Origin: Paraktedonobacter sp035294465
Lineage (GTDB): Bacteria > Chloroflexota > Ktedonobacteria > Ktedonobacterales > Ktedonobacteraceae
Assembly: GCA_035294465.1 (NCBI GenBank)
Contig: DATGKW010000016.1
Coordinates: 1-22,963 of the forward strand
Direction of reading: 5' to 3'
Length of the DNA: 22,963 bases
Numbering within the stretch: the stretch's first letter is position 1; every line of letters begins with the position of its first letter. The position numbers were made by a program, and so were the translations under genes. Positions 1 to 6,786 of the stretch are shown piece by piece. Under the pieces are notes generated by a model. That model saw only the letters and a list, made by a program, of their open reading frames with translations. It had not been told where the DNA came from and made no database searches.

Positions 1-2
1 CC

Positions 3-425
3 GGCGAAGAGATCCATCGGCCACAGTATCCCTATACCTGGTCAGATCGGCCAGAGCAGGAGGGAATGCCCAGGGATGAACCTCCCGGCAGCTATGGCGG
101 GCGTTCAGGCTCCCAGGCCCATCAGCCGGTGCAGCCGCAAGTGCCCTGGTGGGCGCGACCGCAGCCTCAGCAGAGCGGCCCGTATGTGTTCGTGACGGTC
201 CTGGCGCTGGCGGTTGTCCTGGCGCTGGTGACAGGTGCGCTGGGCATTGTGGGGATCGTGCTCGGCACCATCGGGCATCTTCTGGTCATGATCCTGGGCG
301 CGATTTTTGCCCTGCTGATTTTTGCCGTTCTTCTGGTGATTCTCGTCCTTACTCTGGTCTTTCGCACGCTTGGCCGGGGCATGCGCGCTTTCAGAAGATA
401 TGATCGGCGAGCGCAGCGCCCTTAG
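3..425 (+). CDS. Membrane protein with two hydrophobic segments, C-terminal part only
   Basis: The reading frame is open from the window edge (first full codon at 3), so the gene starts upstream. The first in-frame ATG at 66 has no convincing ribosome site and need not be the start. The visible N-terminal part is hydrophilic and rich in Pro, Gln, Gly and Arg. Two long hydrophobic stretches follow, about residues 40-65 and 68-95 counted from the ATG at 66. A short basic tail (RTLGRGMRAFRRYDRRAQRP) ends the protein. This suggests a membrane protein with a disordered cytosolic N-terminus and two helices forming a hairpin. I recognise no family and assign no function. The stop at 423-425 is followed by about 115 non-coding bases before rsmA. 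Confidence 0.6.
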   Translation, partial: GEEIHRPQYPYTWSDRPEQEGMPRDEPPGSYGGRSGSQAHQPVQPQVPWWARPQPQQSGPYVFVTVLALAVVLALVTGALGIVGIVLGTIGHLLVMILGAIFALLIFAVLLVILVLTLVFRTLGRGMRAFRRYDRRAQRP

Positions 426-471
426 CTGCCTGTAATCAGGCATGACCGCCGGTCCGCTGATGAGATGTAGG

Positions 472-500
472 TGGCCGAACCAGACCTTTTCGGATATAAT
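472..500 (+). promoter_or_regulatory. Candidate promoter for rsmA-kinase
   Basis: A perfect -10 hexamer TATAAT lies at 495-500, 39 bases before the proposed rsmA start. The matching -35 position with 17-base spacing (472-477, TGGCCG) is poor, matching consensus at 3 of 6. The -10 box is convincing; the -35 is not. Confidence 0.45.
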
Positions 501-539
501 AGCAGTGCATGCTTTTGTAGAAGTTGGTAGAGCAAAACA

Positions 540-1415
540 TTGACAGAGAAATATCCTGGCCTGGCATATACGCATGAAGAACTTGATTTGACAAATATTC
601 ATGTTTTACGTAATATTCTTCGTGTGCATAATATGCATCCAAATAAAGCCCTGGGGCAGAATTTCCTGGTTGACCGTGCCATCCTGCAACAGATCGTAGA
701 AACGGCTGAGCTAGAGCCGAACGAACAGGTTCTGGAGGTGGGCGCGGGCACTGGTGTTCTTACGCGTGAGCTGGCTCGCCTGGCCCGCCGCGTAGTGGCG
801 ATTGAACTGGAAGAGAAGATGCTCGCGCTGCTGGCGAAGACGACGGCAGATTACCCGAATGTTGAGGTAATCGCGCGCAATCTGCTCTACCTGGACCCCC
901 AGGAGGTCTTTGGGCGGGATGAATATAAGCTGGTGGCAAATCTGCCATACTATATCACTGCTCCCACCTTCCGGCACTTTCTAGAGAGCGCCAACGTGCC
1001 ACGCCTGCTGGTGGTGATGGTGCAGTACGAAGTTGCGCAGCGCGTCGTAGCCGGGCCTGGAGATCTCAGCTTGCTGGGAGTAAGCGTTCAGTTTTATGGG
1101 CGACCGCAAATAGTCGCGCGGGTACCGCGAGGAGCATTTTACCCGGCGCCAAAGGTAGACTCGGCTATCTTGCGGATCGATGTATATGCGCAGGCACCGT
1201 TGACCGCGCAGGAGCGCAAGAGCTTTTTCCGTGTCGTACAGGCGGGATTTTCTGAACGGCGCAAACAAATACACAATTCGCTGGCGCATGGCCTGCATCG
1301 CAAGGATGAGGAAGTGCGAAGGTGGCTGGCGGCGGCGGGCATTGAGGCTAATCGGAGGGCCGAAACCCTGAGTATCGAAGAATGGCTACAGTTGTGGCAC
1401 GAGGCGAAGTTATGA
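540..1415 (+). CDS. rsmA: 16S rRNA (adenine1518-N6/adenine1519-N6)-dimethyltransferase RsmA (KsgA)
   Basis: This enzyme dimethylates two adjacent adenines in the 3'-terminal hairpin of 16S rRNA, using S-adenosylmethionine, late in 30S assembly. Family marks are clear: the N-terminal KALGQNFLVD segment (residues 36-45), motif I EVGAGTG (66-72), the acidic ribose-binding residue in VAIEL (E89), the catalytic NLPYYIT motif (134-140), and FYPAPKVDSAI further on. The length of 291 residues is normal. The start is TTG at 540. A later ATG at 633 would begin just before KALGQNFL and remove the usual LTN...LRNIL segment, so TTG is preferred, although its ribosome site is weak. The stop TGA overlaps the ATG of the kinase gene by four bases (ATGA), which suggests translational coupling. 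Confidence 0.95.
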   Translation: MTEKYPGLAYTHEELDLTNIHVLRNILRVHNMHPNKALGQNFLVDRAILQQIVETAELEPNEQVLEVGAGTGVLTRELARLARRVVAIELEEKMLALLAKTTADYPNVEVIARNLLYLDPQEVFGRDEYKLVANLPYYITAPTFRHFLESANVPRLLVVMVQYEVAQRVVAGPGDLSLLGVSVQFYGRPQIVARVPRGAFYPAPKVDSAILRIDVYAQAPLTAQERKSFFRVVQAGFSERRKQIHNSLAHGLHRKDEEVRRWLAAAGIEANRRAETLSIEEWLQLWHEAKL

Positions 1416-3796
1416 CGACGCAGGACCAGGATCACAACGAGGATCAACATCTGAATCAGGATCAGGACCACGACGAGAATCAAGATCAACCTCCAGGTCA
1501 GGATCAGAGTCAGAACGCCGACCAGGATCACGTCAATTTTTGCGACGATTGTGGAGCGGCCAATCCCTTAGCGGCGCGTTTTTGCCAGAACTGCGGCGCG
1601 CTAATGCCCTTTACCCACACGACCGGCGAATTGCCCGAAAAGACCCTGGTGGCGAATCGCTATCGGCTGATCAGCAGGGTTGGCCAGGGTGGCATGGGCG
1701 CTGTCTACAAGGCGTCTGATACCAGCTTTAACGACCGGCTCGTGGCAATCAAAGAGATGAGCAGCGTGGGCCTCTCGCCCAGTTCTTTACAGGAAGCCGA
1801 GGACGCTTTCACGCGCGAGGCCCATTTACTGGCTGGTCTCCTGCATCCCAACCTGCCGCGCATCTACGATCATTTCACAGAAAATGATCGCTCCTACCTG
1901 GTTATGGACTTTATCGAGGGCCAGACGATGGAAGAATACCTGGCCGCGAGCGGTGGAGGGCCACAGCCTCTGCAAAAAGTGCTTGGCTGGGCTGAGCAGT
2001 TGTGCGACGTTCTGAACTATTTGCATACCCAACAGCCGCCGGTCATTTTCCGCGATCTCAAACCCTCTAACGTCATGCTCAGCAAGAGCGGGCATATCTA
2101 CCTGATCGATTTTGGTATTGCGCGCATCTTCAAGCCGGGCAAGCAGCACGACACGGTCGCGCTTGGCTCGCCTGGCTACGCGGCTCCAGAGCAATATGGC
2201 AAGGCGCAGAGCAGCCCGCGCTCCGATATTTACAGCCTGGGAGCGCTGCTCCATTACTTGCTCACCGGCGTCGATCCTAGCGACCAGCCCTTCTTTTTTC
2301 AGCCGGCCTCGCGCTTGAATCCCGCCGTCAGCCCACAGCTAGAAGCCTTGCTGCAACGCATGCTGGAGATGGATACGCAGAAGCGGCCCGCGAGCGCGCA
2401 GGAGGTGCTGGACGAACTACGCAGTTGCGTCGCCGGGCTTTCGACGATTGCTCTGGCCGGCACTGATCCGTTGTTGGAGCAGGCGCACAAACTCTATGCA
2501 CAGAAACGCCTGGACGAGGCGCTGACTCTCTACAACAAGGTTCTGCAAAAAGATGCCACCAGCCCGCTTGGCTGGCAGGGCTACGCGCTGACGCAGGGGC
2601 TGCGCTCCCGCCACAAGGAAGCCCTGGACGCTTTCGAGCGGGCCTTGAAACTCAATCCTACGCTGGTAACTTCCTGGATTGGCAAGGGCACGGCTCTCAA
2701 CTCGCTCAAGCGGTCACGCGAGGCTCTACAAGCCTTTGAACGCGCTCTGGAACTGGACCCGCAGAACGCGGCGGCCTGGAACGGCAAAGGCGCGGTCCTC
2801 AATGTCCTGGGGCGTCCCGACCAGGCGCTCAAAGCGCTCGATATGGCTCTGCGCTACGATCCTCACATGGCTCAAGCCTGGTACAACAAGGGATTGATTC
2901 TTAACAAGCAGAGACGGTATTCTGAGGCCCTGGCCGCCTTTGAGCAGGCGCTGAAGCATAATCCGCAGATGGCTATCTCGTTTAGCGGCAAGGGGACAGC
3001 CCTGCAAGAGTTGGGCCGCCTGCCGCAGGCCCTGCAAGCCTTTGAGCGGGCTTGCCAGCTTAGCCCCGCTCTGGTGCATGCCTGGAGCGGGCGCGGCCTG
3101 GTGCTCTATGAACTGGGGCGCTTCAAGGACGCGCAGCGTATGTTTGACACAGCCCTCAGTCTCGACGACAAATACGCGGCCGCGTACTTTGGCAAAGGCC
3201 AGGTGCTGTATGCCGAGCGCAAACTCAAGCAGGCTCAGGTTATGTTTGATCGGGCCATTCACTTTTATCCCAACTATGTTGAGGCGTGGAATCGGCTCGG
3301 CAATGTGGTAGATGAACTGGGCGACTATATGTACGCTCTGCAATGTTACGAACGAGCGCTTCAACTGGATTCCCATTACGCGCAAGCCTGGAGTGGCAAG
3401 GCCGGCGTGCTGCGCCAGTTGGGCCGCCACTACGAGGCGCTCAGGGCATACGAAAATGCCCTCGATATCGATCCCAACTTCGCCCTGGCCTGGAACGGCA
3501 AAGGCAATACGCTCTACAACCTGAACAACTACGAGGAAGCGCTTAAAGCCTATGACCGCGCCCTGAGACTCAATCCACGCCTGACTACCGCCTGGCACAA
3601 CAAGGCTCTGGTGCTCAATCGTCTTCATCGTTATGAAGAGGCGCTCCAGGCTTCGGAAGAGGCTATTCGCCTGCGCTCCGATGATCCCGACCACTGGCTG
3701 CGCAAGTCTGAGGCGCTCAAAGGCTTAAAACGCAAGCAGGAAGCGCGTCAGGCTGAGGATCAAGCAAGGTATTTGCGCAGCGCCACGAGCTACTAA
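1412..3796 (+). CDS. Zinc-ribbon Ser/Thr protein kinase with about 13 TPR repeats
   Basis: This is a soluble Hanks-type kinase of 794 residues. The order is: an Asp/Gln/His-rich stretch (1-40); a zinc ribbon with CDDC and CQNC pairs (C44, C47, C58, C61); a kinase domain (about 83-340) with GQGGMG loop (91-96), lysine in VAIKE (K114), FRDLKPSN loop (213-220), DFG (233-235) and APE (258-260); then about 13 consecutive 34-residue TPR units to the end. Lys, catalytic Asp, Asn and DFG are all present, so activity is expected. His of HRD is replaced by Phe. No transmembrane helix is seen, unlike PknB-type receptors. An in-frame ATG at 1382 lies inside rsmA. The ATG at 1412 has a GAGGCG-like ribosome site and the ATGA overlap, so I use it. 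The TPR array presumably binds client proteins; substrate unknown. Confidence 0.88.
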   Translation: MTTQDQDHNEDQHLNQDQDHDENQDQPPGQDQSQNADQDHVNFCDDCGAANPLAARFCQNCGALMPFTHTTGELPEKTLVANRYRLISRVGQGGMGAVYKASDTSFNDRLVAIKEMSSVGLSPSSLQEAEDAFTREAHLLAGLLHPNLPRIYDHFTENDRSYLVMDFIEGQTMEEYLAASGGGPQPLQKVLGWAEQLCDVLNYLHTQQPPVIFRDLKPSNVMLSKSGHIYLIDFGIARIFKPGKQHDTVALGSPGYAAPEQYGKAQSSPRSDIYSLGALLHYLLTGVDPSDQPFFFQPASRLNPAVSPQLEALLQRMLEMDTQKRPASAQEVLDELRSCVAGLSTIALAGTDPLLEQAHKLYAQKRLDEALTLYNKVLQKDATSPLGWQGYALTQGLRSRHKEALDAFERALKLNPTLVTSWIGKGTALNSLKRSREALQAFERALELDPQNAAAWNGKGAVLNVLGRPDQALKALDMALRYDPHMAQAWYNKGLILNKQRRYSEALAAFEQALKHNPQMAISFSGKGTALQELGRLPQALQAFERACQLSPALVHAWSGRGLVLYELGRFKDAQRMFDTALSLDDKYAAAYFGKGQVLYAERKLKQAQVMFDRAIHFYPNYVEAWNRLGNVVDELGDYMYALQCYERALQLDSHYAQAWSGKAGVLRQLGRHYEALRAYENALDIDPNFALAWNGKGNTLYNLNNYEEALKAYDRALRLNPRLTTAWHNKALVLNRLHRYEEALQASEEAIRLRSDDPDHWLRKSEALKGLKRKQEARQAEDQARYLRSATSY

Positions 3797-3805
3797 CTAT
3801 CTTGG

Positions 3806-3871
3806 TTACAAGAGAGAAGAAGCCGGTGAAAAAAGTGCTGCCTTTTTCCGCCGGCTTCTTCTCTCTTGTAA
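3806..3871. terminator. Long perfect hairpin between convergent kinase and sodA genes
   Basis: Two perfect 21-base arms at 3806-3826 and 3851-3871 are separated by 24 bases. The spacer can extend the stem further (GAAAAAAG near 3828 against CTTTTTC near 3842). It sits 10 bases after the kinase stop and 20 bases before the sodA stop, the right place for a bidirectional terminator. No simple T-tract follows the outer stem. A 17-base piece of the right side recurs at 19820-19836. Confidence 0.75.
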
Positions 3872-3890
3872 CGGAAGTAGAGCGTTGATT

Positions 3891-4508
3891 CTAGAACCCG
3901 CTCTTCGCTTTCTGATAGCGGGCGGCGACCGCGTCCCAGTTGACCACATTCCACCAGGCGTCCAGATAGGCCGGGCGCTTATTCTGGTATTTCAGATAAT
4001 AGGCATGTTCCCAGACATCGTTGCCCATCACCGGGTAAAGACCGTCGGTCAGGGGATTGTCCTGGTTCGCCGTCGATATGACTTGCAGCTTGCCGCTTCT
4101 ATCGAGCACCAGCCAGGCCCAGCCGGAACCAAAACGCTTCACACCGGCATCCTTGAAAGTCTCTTTGAACTTATCGAACGAGCCAAAAGTCTGATCGATG
4201 GCGCTAGCCAGTTCGCCGCTGGGCGCTCCTCCCGCGTGGGGACCCATGATTTGCCAGAACATCGTGTGGTTGATGTGCCCGCCGCCGTTGTTACGGACGG
4301 CTGTGCGGATATTCTCCGGCACCTCGTTCAGATTGGCAATCAGCTTCTCGATAGGCCAGTCCGCGACCGGGCTGCCCTGGATCGCGTTGTTGAGGTTGGT
4401 CACATACGCGCCGTGGTGCAAATCATGGTGGATCTGCATGGTCTGTGTGTCGATGTATGGCTCAAGTGCATTGTAGTCATACGGCAGTGGTGGAACTTCA
4501 AAAGCCAT
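3891..4508 (-). CDS. sodA: Superoxide dismutase, Fe/Mn family, probably Mn type
   Basis: The enzyme converts superoxide to oxygen and hydrogen peroxide, most likely in the cytosol since no signal peptide is seen. Counted from an upstream Met (4514), the metal ligands are H29 in QIHHDLHH, H82 in INHTMFW, D165 and H169 in NDVWEHAYYL, with gateway Tyr37. The glycine-rich GGGHINH segment and the Gln in TANQDNPL resemble Mn enzymes more than Fe enzymes, so manganese is inferred. Two ATGs lie six bases apart. AAAGGAG is only two bases from the first (4514) but eight from the second, so the start at 4508 (205 residues, MAFEVPPLPY) is chosen. The gene is convergent with the kinase gene and appears monocistronic. 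Confidence 0.95.
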   Translation of the reverse strand: MAFEVPPLPYDYNALEPYIDTQTMQIHHDLHHGAYVTNLNNAIQGSPVADWPIEKLIANLNEVPENIRTAVRNNGGGHINHTMFWQIMGPHAGGAPSGELASAIDQTFGSFDKFKETFKDAGVKRFGSGWAWLVLDRSGKLQVISTANQDNPLTDGLYPVMGNDVWEHAYYLKYQNKRPAYLDAWWNVVNWDAVAARYQKAKSGF

Positions 4509-4608
4509 AAACATTTCTCCTTTGTCTCTCTACTGGTTTGTTCGTTCAACCTGTCCCCGGCCTGAGCAGCGGGCGCGACCCTTTTAAATAGCCGGGTTGT
4601 TGTTTCGC

Positions 4609-4638
4609 AGTATCGTCTTTGTGCCCTGTCCTTGCCAA
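4609..4638 (-). promoter_or_regulatory. Candidate promoter for sodA
   Basis: On the minus strand TTGGCA (4638-4633) and GATACT (4614-4609) are separated by 18 bases, matching consensus at 5 of 6 and 4 of 6. It lies about 100 bases upstream of the sodA start, which would give a leader of roughly 95 bases. Confidence 0.4.
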
Positions 4639-4711
4639 TCATGCGCATGGCGCGCAGCGTGGGATCCCGATTCCAGGCAGTTCAAACAGTGGCGATACGT
4701 TAGAGAGTCTT

Positions 4712-4723
4712 ACGTAATTACGT
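4712..4723. promoter_or_regulatory. 12-bp palindrome upstream of sodA, possible operator
   Basis: ACGTAATTACGT is a perfect palindrome, and another ACGT occurs nearby at 4697-4700. It lies about 75 bases upstream of the candidate sodA -35 box and about 110 bases before the candidate promoter of the rightward dehydrogenase gene. It could bind a dimeric regulator, but no regulator gene is adjacent. Confidence 0.25.
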
Positions 4724-4835
4724 TGTATGAGATGGCTGGAAAAAAGTCAAGCTGAAGTATGCTATTTCTTCTGGAAAGTACGGAATCTGGTGGTCGGCTG
4801 ATACGCGAAAAAGCAGGCCATCAGGGTTATACAAA

Positions 4836-4864
4836 TTGACCGGCATTGATGAGCGTGCTACACT
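4836..4864 (+). promoter_or_regulatory. Promoter for the dehydrogenase gene
   Basis: TTGACC (4836-4841) and TACACT (4859-4864) are separated by exactly 17 bases, matching sigma-70 consensus at 5 of 6 and 4 of 6. Transcription would start near 4871 and leave a leader of about 220 bases before the ATG at 5092. The rest of the 4515-4835 gap shows no open frame with coding character. Confidence 0.55.
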
Positions 4865-4918
4865 GCATTTGGTGAAAAACCATCGTGGGCAAGCGGCTGT
4901 GACTCCCGGCTACTTGTT

Positions 4919-5045
4919 TCCTCTCCGCTTTTGCAAATGAAGAACAGCGCTCTCTTCCGGCCCAGGCGAGCGAGCAAAAACGATGATCAAATCGTTTGCT
5001 CGCGCGGTAGTAAGGATCTGGCTGTTTGCAAAAGCAGAAGAAGGA
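4919..5045 (+). promoter_or_regulatory. Strongly folding 5' leader of the dehydrogenase gene
   Basis: Nested complementary segments lie in the untranslated leader. An outer stem pairs TCCT (4919-4922) with AGGA (5042-5045). A perfect 11-base stem pairs GCTTTTGCAAA (4927-4937) with TTTGCAAAAGC (5025-5035). An inner hairpin pairs 4970-4984 with 4991-5003 around a GATCAA loop, with a two-base bulge. The nesting suggests one folded domain of about 125 bases ending 28 bases before the ribosome site AGGAGG (5074-5079). I do not recognise a known riboswitch consensus in it. Confidence 0.4.
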
Positions 5046-5091
5046 TAGTGAATGCGGAGAAACCATTCTTAGCAGGAGGTTTGCACAAACT

Positions 5092-6672
5092 ATGTGGACT
5101 TCAACCCTGGAAATCAGCCTCAAAAGAGTGCTTCCGACGCAAATTCTGGGCCTTTTCTGGCCGGGAGCGTATTTTTCTTCTCTGGCTCCTCTTCAGATGA
5201 AAAACCTGCCGCGCCAGCCGCTGGCCAGGGGCAACGAGCAATGGGTGCGCGTGCATAATCGCCTGGCCGGCATCTGTGGCAGCGATCTGCATATGGTCTT
5301 CACCGATGGTGATCTGCGTATCTCCCCGGCGGCTCTGCCCATGCACGGGTTGAGCTATCCCGGACACGAAGTTGTCGGCGAGGTCATCGAGATCGGCGAG
5401 TACGTGCAAAATCTGCATGTGGGGGATCGCGTGGTGCTGCAAAGCGGGCCGAGTTGCCTGAGCATAGGCGTGCAGCCTCCCTGCCGTCCCTGCACGATGG
5501 GCAATTATACTCTCTGTGAGAATGCGAATCTGCCAGGCCCCAGGCAGATTGGCGGCGGCTGGAGCGAAGAGATGCTGCTTCATGAGCAACAGTTGTTCCG
5601 CGTTCCAGATGAGATCGAGGACGAGCAGGCGGTTCTGCTTGAACCTGCTGCCGTCGCGCTCCACGCGGTGCTGCGCCGGGTCCCGCAGGCGGGCGAGAAG
5701 GTGCTTGTGGTTGGCGCAGGCACAATTGGTCTGCTGACCCTGCAAGTGCTGCGCGCGTTGATGCCCCAGGCTGAGATTCATGTAATGGCCCGTCACGATT
5801 TCCAGATAGAGCAGGCTACTCGTCTGGGAGCCGCTATTATCTATGAGCGCGACCGCTACGAGAACGTCAGGAAGACAACCGGTGCCAGGCTCTACACGGG
5901 CATGTTAGGCAATAAAACGCTGCTTGGCGGATTCGATGTTATTTATGATACAATAGGTAAAAGCTCGACGCTCCATGATTGCCTGCGCTGGGCGCGCGCC
6001 GGCGGCACGGTGGTTCTGGTCGGGGTCAATCTGCATCCGATGAGGCTTGATCTCTCGCCGGTCTGGCATCAGGAGGTCAATTTGATCGGCAGCGCCGGTC
6101 ATGGCATGGAATACTGGCCAATCGGCACAACGCAGCGCCGCCAGACCTTTGCCATCGCCGCTGACCTGATCGCCAACGGGCTAATTCATCCAGAAAAGCT
6201 GATCACGCATCATTTCCCTTTGAGCAATTTTCGCGAGGCCCTGCAAACGGCGGCGAACAAGCAGAATAGCCGCGCGATCAAAGTAGTCTTCGACGCGGCT
6301 CTCTTGCCCGCTTCATCCATACCCACCACTCGCGCGAATCGCCCCCTGTTTAGCGCGAGCGATCTCCAGATCCCTCCGGATTCGCAGCCCGGCCTCATAC
6401 CGTCCGCTCAAGAAGCGCCAGCAACAGGTCCATCCCACTTCACGATGGCCCAATCCGAAGATTTCACCGCCGATTTCGACGAGATGCAATTCGTCAATCC
6501 TAAAGCGCGGCGTCCTCCTACTCCGCTCCAGTTCCGCTATGCCTCCGAAGATGCTCCTGAGACCCCCAGGTCGATTGGTCCCACAGACGCAACGAATCCC
6601 GCCGCTCCAACGTTTGAACAATCAGAGGAGGATACAGATACGTCGATACCAACTCCTCAAGATAAAGCATAA
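5092..6672 (+). CDS. Zinc-dependent medium-chain alcohol dehydrogenase family protein with disordered C-terminal tail
   Basis: This MDR-superfamily oxidoreductase probably oxidises an alcohol or polyol with NAD(P); the substrate is not predictable. Catalytic zinc residues are C62 in GICGSDLH, H92 and E93 in PGHEVVGEV, with E174 in LLEPAAV as a possible further ligand. Four cysteines for a structural zinc are C112, C121, C124 and C132; the wide gap before the second Cys is unusual. The nucleotide-binding loop is GAGTIG (198-203). The catalytic fold ends near residue 404. A tail of about 120 residues rich in Pro, Ser, Thr, Asp and Glu follows, which ordinary family members lack. ATG 5092 follows AGGAGG (5074-5079) by 12 bases, rather long. 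The frame stays open to an ATG at 5026, but that lies in the folded leader. Confidence 0.85.
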   Translation: MWTSTLEISLKRVLPTQILGLFWPGAYFSSLAPLQMKNLPRQPLARGNEQWVRVHNRLAGICGSDLHMVFTDGDLRISPAALPMHGLSYPGHEVVGEVIEIGEYVQNLHVGDRVVLQSGPSCLSIGVQPPCRPCTMGNYTLCENANLPGPRQIGGGWSEEMLLHEQQLFRVPDEIEDEQAVLLEPAAVALHAVLRRVPQAGEKVLVVGAGTIGLLTLQVLRALMPQAEIHVMARHDFQIEQATRLGAAIIYERDRYENVRKTTGARLYTGMLGNKTLLGGFDVIYDTIGKSSTLHDCLRWARAGGTVVLVGVNLHPMRLDLSPVWHQEVNLIGSAGHGMEYWPIGTTQRRQTFAIAADLIANGLIHPEKLITHHFPLSNFREALQTAANKQNSRAIKVVFDAALLPASSIPTTRANRPLFSASDLQIPPDSQPGLIPSAQEAPATGPSHFTMAQSEDFTADFDEMQFVNPKARRPPTPLQFRYASEDAPETPRSIGPTDATNPAAPTFEQSEEDTDTSIPTPQDKA

Positions 6673-6786
6673 ATAAACGCGAGCAGGATGCGGTGCCTGG
6701 GTTGGGCCTGTTCCCTGTATGCCTGTTCATAATTTCTTTTCTTTGTTTCTACTAAAATATATGATGGCAGTCTTGTAGGAGCATCT

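Noticed and set aside
1382..1411. Earlier ATG start for the kinase
   Set aside because: It would add ten residues inside rsmA with no ribosome site, while ATG 1412 has a GAGGCG-like site and a four-base stop/start overlap.
2726..3694. Long 322-codon open frame on the minus strand within the kinase gene
   Set aside because: It is antisense to the TPR repeats, where regular codon use keeps the opposite frame open. The protein shows no family motif, and the plus-strand protein is clearly real.
3885..4565. 226-codon plus-strand frame across sodA
   Set aside because: It is the complement of a complete superoxide dismutase gene and starts inside the terminator region.
4870..4920. Cobalamin riboswitch before the dehydrogenase
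   Set aside because: Only a GGTGAAAA-CC fragment resembles it; the rest of the conserved core is not present in order.
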